In this document: positions 48,312-56,158 of the stretch, in pieces
Layout: each line of letters starts with the position of its first letter
Numbering within the stretch: the stretch's first letter is position 1
Source of the DNA: Erythrobacter sp047872805
Lineage (GTDB): Bacteria > Pseudomonadota > Alphaproteobacteria > Sphingomonadales > Sphingomonadaceae
DNA length: 64,000 bases
Assembly: GCF_047872805.1 (NCBI RefSeq)
Contig: NZ_JBLQUK010000002.1
Coordinates: 235,123 to 299,122, forward strand
Direction of reading: 5' to 3'
The notes under the pieces: model-generated
What the model was told of the DNA's origin: nothing
What the model saw: only the letters and a program-made list of their open reading frames with translations
Databases searched by the model: none
Translations under genes and position numbers: made by a program

Positions 48312-49739
48312 ATGGAATACATCTCTACCAGGGGCAGCGCGCCCGCACTCGATTTCGAAGGGGCCACTTTGGCTGGCCTGGCATCCGACGGCGGATTGTA
48401 TCTGCCGCGCGAATGGCCGCGCCTCAGCGAGGCCGAGATCAGGGCTATGCGCGGGCTGTCCTACGCTGCGCTCGCCGCGCGTATCATGCGGCCCTTTGTC
48501 GCGGGTAGCCTGACCGAGGCTGAACTCGAAGCCCTGTGCAAAACCGTCTACGGCGATTTCGGCCATGCAGCGGTTACACCGTTGGTGCAATTGAACGAGA
48601 CGCATTGGCTGCTCGAACTGTTCCACGGCCCCACGCTGGCATTCAAGGATGTGGCGCTGCAATTGCTTGGCCATTTGTTTGAAACCTTTCTCGAACGGCG
48701 CGGCAAGCGTCTGACCATCGTCGGCGCGACCAGCGGTGACACGGGTTCGGCTGCGATCAATGCGGTCGCGGGGCGTGAGCGGATCGAGATTTTCATGCTC
48801 CACCCCAATGGCCGGGTGAGCGAGGTGCAGCGTCGCCAGATGACCACGGTGCGGGCGCCGAACATCCACAATCTCGCCATCGATGGCAGTTTTGATGATG
48901 CGCAGCGGCATGTGAAACGCATGTTTTCCGACCCGGAGGTTGCCCATTCGGTTGGCGGCCCGCTCAACCTCGGCGCGGTCAATTCGATCAACTGGGCACG
49001 ACTCATGGCGCAGGTGGTCTATTACTTCTATTCCGCATTGCAATTGGGCGCGCCTGATCGCAAGATTGCCTATAGCGTACCGACCGGCAATTTCGGCGAC
49101 GTATTCGCAGGCTATGTCGCGGCGCAGATGGGTTTGCCGATTGAACGGTTGATCGTAGCCACCAACGTCAATGACATTCTCCACCGCGCGCTGACATCCG
49201 GGGATTATTCGGCTGGCTCCACGACCCAGACAATTACCCCGTCGATGGACATTCAGGTCAGCTCGAATTTTGAACGGCTGTTGTTCGATTGCGGGGGCCG
49301 CGATGGCGCGGCGCTGGCAGCGCAGATGCAGGGCTTTGACGACAGCCACGCGATGCAGCTCACCAATGCGCAGCGCCAAGGTGCAGCCAAGCTGTTCACC
49401 AGCGCCCGCGCCGACCAGAAAGAAACCGCCCGCGCGATGCAATGGGCCTGGCGCAGCGCCGCGCAAGTGATCGACCCGCACACTGGCGTGGGACTGCACG
49501 CCAGCCTTGCCGCGCCTGCTGCGGGACAGGTTGAACCAGGCACCCCGATTGTCACGCTTGCCACCGCGCACCCCGCAAAGTTCCGCGAAGCGGTGGAACG
49601 CGCCGTTGGCGTTCGCCCCTCGCTTCCCCCGCGCGTCGGCGATCTGTTCGGGCGCGAGGAGCGCTTCACCGAACTGCCCGGCACATACGATGCTTCGCGC
49701 GATTTTGTGCTGCAACATGCGGCGGATTCGGCCAGCTGA
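48312..49739 (+). CDS. thrC: Threonine synthase
   Basis: A 475-residue PLP enzyme that converts O-phosphohomoserine to threonine. MEYISTRGSAP is the usual start, FHGPTLAFKDVALQLLGHLF has the PLP-binding Lys, IVGATSGDTGSAAINAV the phosphate loop and IAYSVPTGNFGDVFAGYVA a further cofactor contact. Length fits the longer (class I, fungal/alphaproteobacterial) form. The open frame begins at 48273 but the ATG at 48312 is the family start. Its stop shares a base with the next start codon. Confidence 0.95.
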   Translation: MEYISTRGSAPALDFEGATLAGLASDGGLYLPREWPRLSEAEIRAMRGLSYAALAARIMRPFVAGSLTEAELEALCKTVYGDFGHAAVTPLVQLNETHWLLELFHGPTLAFKDVALQLLGHLFETFLERRGKRLTIVGATSGDTGSAAINAVAGRERIEIFMLHPNGRVSEVQRRQMTTVRAPNIHNLAIDGSFDDAQRHVKRMFSDPEVAHSVGGPLNLGAVNSINWARLMAQVVYYFYSALQLGAPDRKIAYSVPTGNFGDVFAGYVAAQMGLPIERLIVATNVNDILHRALTSGDYSAGSTTQTITPSMDIQVSSNFERLLFDCGGRDGAALAAQMQGFDDSHAMQLTNAQRQGAAKLFTSARADQKETARAMQWAWRSAAQVIDPHTGVGLHASLAAPAAGQVEPGTPIVTLATAHPAKFREAVERAVGVRPSLPPRVGDLFGREERFTELPGTYDASRDFVLQHAADSAS

Positions 49740-50638
49740 TGGCGCGGTTCGCCGCATCACCGATCATCATGGAATGCGCGGGCTGGCCCGATGCGCAATC
49801 CTATCGCCTGATCGACAGCGGAGCGGGGCGCAAATGGGAAGGCTTTGGCCCCTACACCTTTATCCGTCCCGAACCGCAGGCCATGTGGCAGCCGCGCCGC
49901 GACGATTGGGACGCAGACGGCGAATTTATACCCGGCTCGGATGAAGACGGCGGCGGGCGCTGGGTGTTCGCGCGCGAAGTGCCTGCCGATGGCTGGAACC
50001 TGACATGGAACGAGGTCCAGTTTACCGCGTTGCCGACACCGTTCCGCCATTTGCAATTCTTCCCCGATATGGCCCCGGTTTGGGACTGGATGCGCGAGCA
50101 GCTTGCCGGGCGCGAGGATGCCGAAACCCTCAACATGTTCGGATACACTGGCCTTGGCAGTCTGGCGCTCAGCCGCCATGGCAGCGTCACGCATGTCGAT
50201 GCGTCAAAGAAGTCGGTGGCGCAGGCACGGGAAAACGCGGCGCTGTCGAGCATGGAAGCAGCGCCGATCCGGTGGCTGGTTGATGATGCCGCCAAATTCA
50301 CCGCGCGCGAAGTGCGGCGCGAACGGCGCTATGACGGAATAATCCTCGACCCGCCCAAATTCGGACGCGGGCCAAAGAATGAGACGTGGCGGCTAGAAGA
50401 GGGCCTGCCGCCGCTTATCGAAGACTGCGCAAATTTGCTGGATGCCAATAGCGCATTCCTGTTCCTCACTGTCTATGCAGTGCGGATGAGCAGCTTGGCG
50501 ATTGCCGGCCTGCTGGACGAAGCCTTGCGCGGCCTGCCGGGCGTCATCGAACACGGCGACCTTGCCGTGCGCGAGGTGGGTGAGGGCGGGCGTTTGTTGC
50601 CCACAGCAATCTTCGCAAGGTGGAGCAATCCGGGCTAA
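49739..50638 (+). CDS. Class I SAM-dependent methyltransferase, RlmI-like
   Basis: A 299-residue methyltransferase. LNMFGYTGLGSLALSRHGSV is the SAM-binding loop, THVDASKKSVAQARENAAL the ribose-binding region, and DGIILDPPKFGRGPKNETWR the DPPK catalytic segment typical of rRNA methyltransferases of the RlmI/RlmK type. The N-terminal part lacks a PUA domain and instead has a tryptophan-rich strand region (MWQPRRDDWD). It is likely an rRNA methyltransferase, with the modified base unknown. Coupled to thrC by a one-base overlap. Confidence 0.88.
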   Translation: MARFAASPIIMECAGWPDAQSYRLIDSGAGRKWEGFGPYTFIRPEPQAMWQPRRDDWDADGEFIPGSDEDGGGRWVFAREVPADGWNLTWNEVQFTALPTPFRHLQFFPDMAPVWDWMREQLAGREDAETLNMFGYTGLGSLALSRHGSVTHVDASKKSVAQARENAALSSMEAAPIRWLVDDAAKFTAREVRRERRYDGIILDPPKFGRGPKNETWRLEEGLPPLIEDCANLLDANSAFLFLTVYAVRMSSLAIAGLLDEALRGLPGVIEHGDLAVREVGEGGRLLPTAIFARWSNPG

Positions 50639-50651
50639 AGGCGCTGCACCT

Positions 50652-51029
50652 ATGAACGATTCGCTCATTCTCGAAGTCGCCGATCTCGAAGTGGATGTCC
50701 TGACCGGCATTTATTCGGAAGAAACCGGCAAGCCGCAACCACTGCGCTTCACCATTCAGGTGCGCTATGATGTGGCCGGTCATTACGCTCCTGATACGTC
50801 GCTCGATGCAAGCAAGAATTACATGGACATCAAATTCGCGGCCACCGACGGCCTGCCAAAGGGTGTGCATTTCAAACTGATCGAGGCGGTCGCCGATCAC
50901 ATTTGCGAAACGCTGTTTGTGCAGGATGCGCGGGTTCAGGCGGTGACGGTGAAGATCGTGAAGCTCGCCATTGCCGAAGCGAATGAACAGATCGGCATTA
51001 CGCTGCACCGCGAACGGCCCGGCGGATAA
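50652..51029 (+). CDS. folB: Dihydroneopterin aldolase-like protein
   Basis: A 125-residue T-fold protein. LEVADLEVDVLTGIYSEETG carries the pterin-binding start of FolB and FKLIEAVADHICETLFVQDA the second motif with conserved Glu; VTVKIVKLAIAEANEQIGIT completes the fold. In folate synthesis FolB cleaves dihydroneopterin to hydroxymethyldihydropterin. The insert NYMDIKFAATDGL replaces the usual YxxV/A segment with extra residues, so substrate change is possible. It precedes a small unknown gene and the moa genes. Confidence 0.82.
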   Translation: MNDSLILEVADLEVDVLTGIYSEETGKPQPLRFTIQVRYDVAGHYAPDTSLDASKNYMDIKFAATDGLPKGVHFKLIEAVADHICETLFVQDARVQAVTVKIVKLAIAEANEQIGITLHRERPGG

Positions 51030-51036
51030 GGCCGCG

Positions 51037-51354
51037 ATGCAGGTTGTTCTGGAAATCGCTCACCTGCCGCAAAACGGCATCGATGCCAGCGCGGATTTCA
51101 TGCAGAACCATTTGCCGCGCGCCCGCGCCTTGCTGGCCGAGAAGGAAACCGCTGCGCTGGCGATTGTCCTGCCCGCAGCAGGCGTCGATTATGACGATTG
51201 GCGGCGAACACTGGCGCGTGATCTTGCCCGCGCCCATGCGCCAAAGCGGGTGAACGTCATTGGCGCTGACGGGGCAGACGCGGCCTCCGCCATGCTGGCA
51301 TATTTGGGGGATGCGCCGGGCGTCACGGGACAGTATCTTGCTGCGCATGAATGA
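51037..51354 (+). CDS. Small uncharacterised protein between folB and moaA
   Basis: A 105-residue protein, likely a small Rossmann-like alpha/beta fold: VVLEIAHLPQNGIDASADFM, LAIVLPAAGVDYDDWRRTLA, KRVNVIGADGADAASAMLAY. The sequence resembles a truncated short-chain dehydrogenase C-terminal part but has no catalytic motif. It starts 7 bases after folB and overlaps moaA by 8 bases, so it is co-translated with both. No function can be assigned. Confidence 0.65.
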   Translation: MQVVLEIAHLPQNGIDASADFMQNHLPRARALLAEKETAALAIVLPAAGVDYDDWRRTLARDLARAHAPKRVNVIGADGADAASAMLAYLGDAPGVTGQYLAAHE

Positions 51355-52408
51355 AATCGCTCGCCGCACACCGGATATGATCCTTCTGGACGGGAGAAGC
51401 CCTTCGCGCGGGGGCGCTCCGTTGATCGATGGTTTCAAACGCCGGATTTCCTACTTGCGCCTGTCGGTCACCGACCGCTGCGATCTGCGCTGCTCCTATT
51501 GCATGCCCGAACGCATGACATTTCTGCCCAAACGCGAAGTGCTGACGCTGGAAGAACTGTTTGATCTGGCGAGCGGCTTTATCGATCGCGGAGTGACCAA
51601 GATCCGTATCACCGGCGGTGAGCCGTTGGTGCGGCGCGACATTATGGACCTGTTTGCGGCGCTGGGAAGGCGGCTGGGGACGGGGCTGGAAGAACTGACG
51701 CTCACCACCAATGCGACCCAGCTGGCCGGCCACGCGGAGGCGCTGGCCGAAGCGGGAGTGCGCCGTGTGAACATCTCGCTGGACACGCTAGACCGCGCGA
51801 AATTTGCCGAGCTTACCCGCCGCGATGCTTTGCCGCAGGTGATGGAGGGGATCGCCGCAGCGCGCGCGGCTGGGCTTAAGGTCAAATTGAACGCAGTGGC
51901 GCTCAAAGGCGTAAACGAGGACGAATTGCCCGACCTTATCAGTTGGGCGCATGCTCAGGGTCATGAAGTGACGCTGATCGAGGTCATGCCACTGGGTGAC
52001 GTGGAGGAGGAGCGGCTCGATCAATATCTGCCGCTCAACACGGTGCGGGCGCGGTTGGAGCAGCGCTGGACGCTGGTGGACAATGACGCTTCGACCGGTG
52101 GTCCGGCGCGCTACGTCGATATTGCCGAAACAGGCGGGCGGTTGGGTTTCATCACACCGCATTCGAACAATTTTTGCGCCAGTTGCAACCGGCTGCGGGT
52201 GACCGCCACGGGTCAGCTGTATCCGTGCCTCGGCGGGAGCGAGCGAGTCGATCTGCGCGCCGCCTTGCGTTCGGGCGCGCCGCAGGAAGAACTGGCACGC
52301 GCGTTCGAACAGGCGATGACGATCAAGCCGGAAAAGCATCTTTTCCGCATGGATGAACGCGGTGCAGCCCCGCATCTTGCGCGGCATATGTCGATGACGG
52401 GGGGGTAG
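51347..52408 (+). CDS. moaA: GTP 3',8-cyclase (molybdenum cofactor)
   Basis: A 353-residue radical-SAM enzyme that begins molybdopterin synthesis. RLSVTDRCDLRCSYCMPERM holds the C-x3-C-x2-C cluster motif, ITGGEPLVRRDIM a SAM contact, and NNFCASCNRLRVTATGQLYP the second iron-sulfur cluster that binds GTP, with the third Cys following. The usual C-terminal GG is present. The ATG at 51347 overlaps the upstream gene; ATG 51377 is also possible. Confidence 0.95.
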   Translation: MNEIARRTPDMILLDGRSPSRGGAPLIDGFKRRISYLRLSVTDRCDLRCSYCMPERMTFLPKREVLTLEELFDLASGFIDRGVTKIRITGGEPLVRRDIMDLFAALGRRLGTGLEELTLTTNATQLAGHAEALAEAGVRRVNISLDTLDRAKFAELTRRDALPQVMEGIAAARAAGLKVKLNAVALKGVNEDELPDLISWAHAQGHEVTLIEVMPLGDVEEERLDQYLPLNTVRARLEQRWTLVDNDASTGGPARYVDIAETGGRLGFITPHSNNFCASCNRLRVTATGQLYPCLGGSERVDLRAALRSGAPQEELARAFEQAMTIKPEKHLFRMDERGAAPHLARHMSMTGG

Positions 52409-52412
52409 GACT

Positions 52413-52655
52413 TTGGCGGTGACCATCCTGTTTCTCGGTCCGCTGCGCGATCTGCAAGGGGCAGAGACATGCGAGGTCAGCGCTCCGCTGGATTGGGCGG
52501 GACTGCTTGGCGCAGTAAGCGACAGCGTGGCCGAACAATTGGCGGGCGAGCGGGTGAATGTAGCCTGCGGGGGAAGGGTGCTGGCGGACAAGACCGCTTT
52601 GCACGCGCAGGACGGCGATGAAGTCGCCTTGCTGCCGCCCGTTTCAGGCGGCTGA
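52413..52655 (+). CDS. moaD: Molybdopterin synthase sulfur carrier subunit
   Basis: An 80-residue ubiquitin-fold protein ending in Gly-Gly (LLPPVSGG), whose C-terminal glycine is thiocarboxylated to donate sulfur to precursor Z. VTILFLGPLRDLQGAETCEV is the first strand pair. The TTG start at 52413 follows a GGGGGGTAGGA site. Between moaA (4 bases) and moaE (10 bases). Confidence 0.93.
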   Translation: MAVTILFLGPLRDLQGAETCEVSAPLDWAGLLGAVSDSVAEQLAGERVNVACGGRVLADKTALHAQDGDEVALLPPVSGG

Positions 52656-52665
52656 GGGCCGCGCG

Positions 52666-53127
52666 GTGTTCGACATCCGCCTGCTGAACTCGCCGTTCGA
52701 TCCTAATGGTGCGATTGAGGCGTTGTCTTTACGCACCCCCGGGGCTGGTGGGATTGCCAGCTTTATCGGCAAGGTTCGCGTCACCGGCGGGGTCGAGGCG
52801 CTCGAACTGACCCACTACGAACCGCTAACTTTGCCCGGGATGGTCGATCTGGCGGAGCGGGCGGACGCGCGGTTCGATCTGATGGGACTGGCCATGCTGC
52901 ACCGCACCGGGCGGCTTGATCCGGGCGATCCGATTGTCTGCGTCTGTGCAGCAGCGCGCCACCGCCGCGATGCGATTGGTGCGGTCGATTTCTGCATGGA
53001 TCATCTGAAAAGCGCGGCGTGGTTTTGGAAACGCGAATTGCGGACTAACGATAGCGGAAGCGCATGGCACTGGATCGAACCACGCGGCGAAGATCACGAA
53101 GATTTGGCGCGTTGGAAACCGCTCTAA
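52666..53127 (+). CDS. moaE: Molybdopterin synthase catalytic subunit
   Basis: A 153-residue enzyme that uses MoaD thiocarboxylate to form the dithiolene of molybdopterin. GGIASFIGKVRVTGGVEALE and ELTHYEPLTLPGM are the opening core, VCVCAAARHRRDAIGAVDFC the conserved R-R-x-A-F-like segment, and FWKRELRTNDSGSAWHW the C-terminal Lys-x6-Trp region. The GTG start at 52666 is preceded by GAGGG. It converges on the Fnr-type gene, with overlapping stop codons. Confidence 0.94.
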   Translation: MFDIRLLNSPFDPNGAIEALSLRTPGAGGIASFIGKVRVTGGVEALELTHYEPLTLPGMVDLAERADARFDLMGLAMLHRTGRLDPGDPIVCVCAAARHRRDAIGAVDFCMDHLKSAAWFWKRELRTNDSGSAWHWIEPRGEDHEDLARWKPL

Positions 53128-53813
53128 CGTCCTGAGAGCGATTGAAGCAGTTCGGCGTTGGTCACTTCGATCCCGCGTTTTCCCTTGCGGACGATTGCGC
53201 CGCATTCCTCGATCTCACCCAGTTTGCGGCTGACGGTTTCGATCGTCAGGCCCAGCATATTGGCGATTTCTCCGCGAGTCAGCGGCAAATCAAACGTGCT
53301 GGCGAGGTGACAGGGCGATGTGCTCGCCGCCGCGGCGAAATCATGCAGCAATGCCGCCAGTCGCGCCTCGGCGCTGGCATGCCCGGTCAATTCCAGCAAA
53401 TTGCGTGTGGCCAGCAAGTCTTCCTGCGCGCGCCGCAGCAGGGCGCGGGCCAGCGCGGGATAAGTGTCAATTGCACGTTCGATATCGGCGCGGGCAAAGG
53501 TGCACAGCTTGCTATCGGTCAGCGCGACGACATCGTGATGGGCGAAGGGCGCAAACAGCTCTCCGATGAAGCCGGAAGGGTGAACCAGCGCGAGGATCTG
53601 CTCGGTCCCCTCTCGGTCGACCGCCGACACTTTGAGTGCACCGGAAATCAGCGTGGCGCAGGCCGCCATGTCATCGCCCGCTGCGAACAGCATCTCTCCG
53701 CGTCTTAGCATCCGGGTTCGGCCTGCAGCGGCGAGCGCATCGCGTTCATCGATGGAAAGCACCGAACATGCGGCGCTGTCCTTTACCGGGCAGGTTTCAC
53801 ACGTGAGGTTCAC
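53124..53813 (-). CDS. Crp/Fnr family regulator with an FNR-type cysteine set
   Basis: A 229-residue regulator. The N-terminus MNLTCETCPVKDSAACSVLS has Cys 5, 8 and 16, and Cys104 lies in DSKLCTFARADIERAI where E. coli FNR has its fourth cluster ligand, so a [4Fe-4S] oxygen sensor is likely. The cyclic-nucleotide-like domain lacks the cAMP contacts. The HTH (LTRGEIANMLGLTIETVSRK) has the E-x2-S-R recognition residues for TTGAT-N4-ATCAA sites. Its likely targets are low-oxygen respiration genes. A lipoprotein gene upstream overlaps its start by 4 bases. Confidence 0.92.
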   Translation of the reverse strand: MNLTCETCPVKDSAACSVLSIDERDALAAAGRTRMLRRGEMLFAAGDDMAACATLISGALKVSAVDREGTEQILALVHPSGFIGELFAPFAHHDVVALTDSKLCTFARADIERAIDTYPALARALLRRAQEDLLATRNLLELTGHASAEARLAALLHDFAAAASTSPCHLASTFDLPLTRGEIANMLGLTIETVSRKLGEIEECGAIVRKGKRGIEVTNAELLQSLSGR

Positions 53814-54310
53814 CGCTGGAATTCTTTGGCAACTGCATCCATCAGCGCGGTCTGCCGGGACAATATCTCTCCGACCAATGCCTGCGCGGCGTTGATGTCA
53901 TTGGTCGCGGCAAAGGTGCTGGCCGATTCGAATTCGAGCCGATCAAGGTCGCTGAGGCTCAGCGCGGTCTGGCCGTGCAATGACTTGAGGTCGGACAAGG
54001 CAATTTCTGCGGCCGCGCGGCGGTTGTCATCCATACCCAGGCCTCGCGCGGCCTGCGCGCGCCGCAGCGCATCGGGTTGACGCGCGATGAATTGTTGATG
54101 CACCGCCCGCGCTGCTTCGGCGGCGGCCTTGATCCGTTCGAACGCCTGCGCCGATGTGGTAGGGGCAGGCGTCGGAGCTGTCATCGGTGCGCCCACCCGT
54201 TCGGCAGGGCGGATTGCCAGCGAGGGGTATTTGTCGCTGCTTTGCGCGCAGCCAGCCAATAGCGCCGCGACAAGGCCCGAAGTAAGAATTGGAAGAATTG
54301 CCTTGGTCAT
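53810..54310 (-). CDS. Putative lipoprotein
   Basis: A 166-residue protein with a lipobox (LVAALLAGC, Cys21) after a short signal. The mature part starts with a low-complexity APTPAPTT linker and then is predicted helical with many Ala and Gln (ALRRAQAARGLGMDDNRRAA). The family is not recognised. It is the first gene of a two-gene unit with the Fnr-type regulator (ATGA overlap), which is an unusual pairing. Confidence 0.72.
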   Translation of the reverse strand: MTKAILPILTSGLVAALLAGCAQSSDKYPSLAIRPAERVGAPMTAPTPAPTTSAQAFERIKAAAEAARAVHQQFIARQPDALRRAQAARGLGMDDNRRAAAEIALSDLKSLHGQTALSLSDLDRLEFESASTFAATNDINAAQALVGEILSRQTALMDAVAKEFQR

Positions 54311-54597
54311 GATCCTGGCGGGCTGTTATCATGGCTTTGCCGCTCGGCAAAGGCGGGAGTGCGGCGCGGCGTACCCCGTCTGCCAAAATTTGGCAGACAA
54401 AATGCGGTTCCGGGTTTTGCTGGTTCGAGAGATTTTCTCCCAAGACTCTCGTTGACTTGCGGGCCCGCTTCCCTTAACGGCACGCATCTTTCCGGCGCTG
54501 CACGTTCGCGGCGCTTGAGCTGCCATGCAATAGGCCGTTCGATTGGCGCGAGTTTTACGCCTGTTCGGACATAGCAAGAGATTGAGAGTAAAAAGCC
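54311..54597. promoter_or_regulatory. Divergent region upstream of rplU with a perfect palindrome
   Basis: The 287 bases between the lipoprotein gene and rplU hold both promoters and the rplU leader. GTCTGCCAAA (54378-54387) and TTTGGCAGAC (54389-54398) are perfect inverted arms around a single base. The palindrome is 68 bases upstream of the lipoprotein start and 200 bases upstream of rplU, so it could be a regulator site for the former. No ribosomal-protein leader motif was recognised. Confidence 0.45.
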
Positions 54598-55062
54598 ATG
54601 TTCGCGATAGTGCGCACTGGCGGCAAGCAATATCGGGTTGCCGCTGGAGACAAAATTGCCGTTGAAAAGCTTGCTGGCGAAGCAGGCGACACTGTCACTT
54701 TGGGTGACGTGCTGCTCGCAGGTGAAGGCGATGCGATTGCAGACGCTTCCAAAGTGAGCGTTTCGGCCGAAATCATCGCCCAAGCCAAAAGCGAAAAGGT
54801 GATCGTTTTCAAAAAGAAACGCCGCCACAATTATCGCCGCAAGGCAGGCCATCGTCAGCAGATGACGCTGTTGCGCATCACCGATGTTGGCGAAGGTGCG
54901 GCCAAGGCTCCGGCCAAGAAGGCAGCTGCGAAAACCGCTGCAGCACCCGCGATAGAAGCCGAAACCAAGGCCGCTCCGGCCAAGAAAACCCCAGCCAAAA
55001 AGGCACCGGCCAAGACAGCCGCTGCCTCAAAGTCGGCCCCTGCGGCTGACGACGCCAAGTAA
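54598..55062 (+). CDS. rplU: Ribosomal protein bL21 with a C-terminal Ala/Lys/Pro extension
   Basis: A 154-residue large-subunit protein. The first 100 residues are L21: MFAIVRTGGKQYRVAAGDKI, VFKKKRRHNYRRKAGHRQQM and LLRITDV. The final 50 residues are an Ala/Lys/Pro-rich tail (AKAPAKKAAAKTAAAPAIEA and on) that standard L21 lacks but which many alphaproteobacteria have. The start at 54598 follows GAGAGTAAA. It is in an operon with rpmA (12-base gap). Confidence 0.97.
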   Translation: MFAIVRTGGKQYRVAAGDKIAVEKLAGEAGDTVTLGDVLLAGEGDAIADASKVSVSAEIIAQAKSEKVIVFKKKRRHNYRRKAGHRQQMTLLRITDVGEGAAKAPAKKAAAKTAAAPAIEAETKAAPAKKTPAKKAPAKTAAASKSAPAADDAK

Positions 55063-55074
55063 GGATCAGGACCC

Positions 55075-55344
55075 ATGGCACATAAAAAAGCAGGCGGTTC
55101 ATCGCGTAACGGTCGCGACTCAGCAGGTCGCCGCCTTGGTGTGAAGAAGTTCGGCGGTCAGGGCGTGATCGGCGGCAACATTCTCGTGCGTCAGCGCGGC
55201 ACCAAATTCTATCCGGGCACCAATGTCGGCATGGGCAAGGATCACACCCTGTTCGCGCTTGGCGAAGGTGTGGTGCGATTCCACAAGGGCAAGCTTGGCC
55301 GCAAATATGTGTCGGTCGATATGATTGCTCAAGCAGCCGAATAA
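55075..55344 (+). CDS. rpmA: Ribosomal protein bL27
   Basis: An 89-residue large-subunit protein whose N-terminus reaches the peptidyl transferase centre. It starts MAHKKAGGSSRNGRDSAGRR and continues GVKKFGGQGVIGGNILVRQR, the standard L27 sequence. No extra N-terminal cleaved extension (as in Firmicutes) is present. It follows rplU and is followed by a strong terminator. Confidence 0.98.
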   Translation: MAHKKAGGSSRNGRDSAGRRLGVKKFGGQGVIGGNILVRQRGTKFYPGTNVGMGKDHTLFALGEGVVRFHKGKLGRKYVSVDMIAQAAE

Positions 55345-55385
55345 CCGGACGGTTCATGCAAAGGATCGTCCAACGGGGCGGTCCT

Positions 55386-55458
55386 GGCCGGTGAAACAAC
55401 CGGCCGCGTAGAGGGAGAAGGACCACCCCGACCACCGGGGGGTCTGTCTCCCTTTTTT
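55386..55458 (+). terminator. rplU-rpmA terminator, preceded by a second hairpin
   Basis: First hairpin: GGCCGGT (55386-55392) with ACCGGCC (55399-55405). Second: GGGAGA at about 55412 pairs with TCTCCC just before a TTTTTT run (55453-55458), with an inner CCACCCCG/CGGGGGG stem. The second is a classic Rho-independent terminator; the first may be a 3' stabilising hairpin. Confidence 0.8.
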
Positions 55459-55559
55459 CGTCTCTCCCTCGCAACGGTCCGTAGGAAAGACATCCTGCGG
55501 CAACGATAGCGTCACGCAGCATCCTTAAGCGGGCGGTGCGGGGCGAGGAGGGATGAAGG

Positions 55560-56105
55560 ATGTTCCATCGCAGCGAAAGATTACTGCTCAGACCGGTGTG
55601 GCCAGAGGATTGGCAGGGGATTTTTTCCGGCATTGCCGAAGAAGGCGTGGTGCGCAATCTGGCGAGTGCCCCCTGGCCCTATGGCGAACAGGACGCGCGC
55701 GCTTTCACTGCACTACCCGCTCATCCGCGCACTCCGCGTTTCCTTGTCACGCGGGCGTGCGATGCCTCCGTTGTCGGCTGCATCGGCATCGATCCAGTGC
55801 CCGATGAGGAAGGCTCGATCGAAATCGGTTACTGGATTGCCCGGAAGCATTGGGGGCGCGGCTATGCCAGCGAAGCGGGCCGGGCGGTGATCGCCATAGC
55901 GCGTGCGCTTGGTTACCAGCGTATTATGGGGTCGCATTTTCTCGACAATCCCGCGGCGGGCGCGGTCCTTAAAAAGCTGGGCTTTGTTCCTACCGGCCGC
56001 GTCGCTCAGCGCTATTCCTGCGCGCGCAGCGGCAAGTCAGCGGCGGCGGAATACGCCCTCGACCTGACCGACGCAGCCGCAGATGGGGAAATGCAGGCGG
56101 CATAA
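55560..56105 (+). CDS. GNAT family N-acetyltransferase
   Basis: A 181-residue acetyltransferase. RLLLRPVWPEDWQGIFSG is the RimJ/RimL-type opening; IEIGYWIARKHWGRGYASEA contains the acetyl-CoA binding R/Q-x2-G-x-G/A, and NPAAGAVLKKLGFVPTGRVA is the C-terminal V-shaped region. It likely acetylates a protein N-terminus or a small molecule. The ATG at 55560 follows a GAGGAGGGATGAAGG site. Free-standing, with its own promoter after the rpmA terminator. Confidence 0.92.
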   Translation: MFHRSERLLLRPVWPEDWQGIFSGIAEEGVVRNLASAPWPYGEQDARAFTALPAHPRTPRFLVTRACDASVVGCIGIDPVPDEEGSIEIGYWIARKHWGRGYASEAGRAVIAIARALGYQRIMGSHFLDNPAAGAVLKKLGFVPTGRVAQRYSCARSGKSAAAEYALDLTDAAADGEMQAA

Positions 56106-56158
56106 GCGCGGCTGCGCTTCCTTGTTCCCCGCAAATATTTCGACTAAACTTTGACGCA

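Noticed and set aside
48243..49760. A 505-residue open frame on the minus strand opposite thrC
   Set aside because: It is the antisense shadow of a clear threonine synthase in GC-rich DNA; no domain and no ribosome-binding site.
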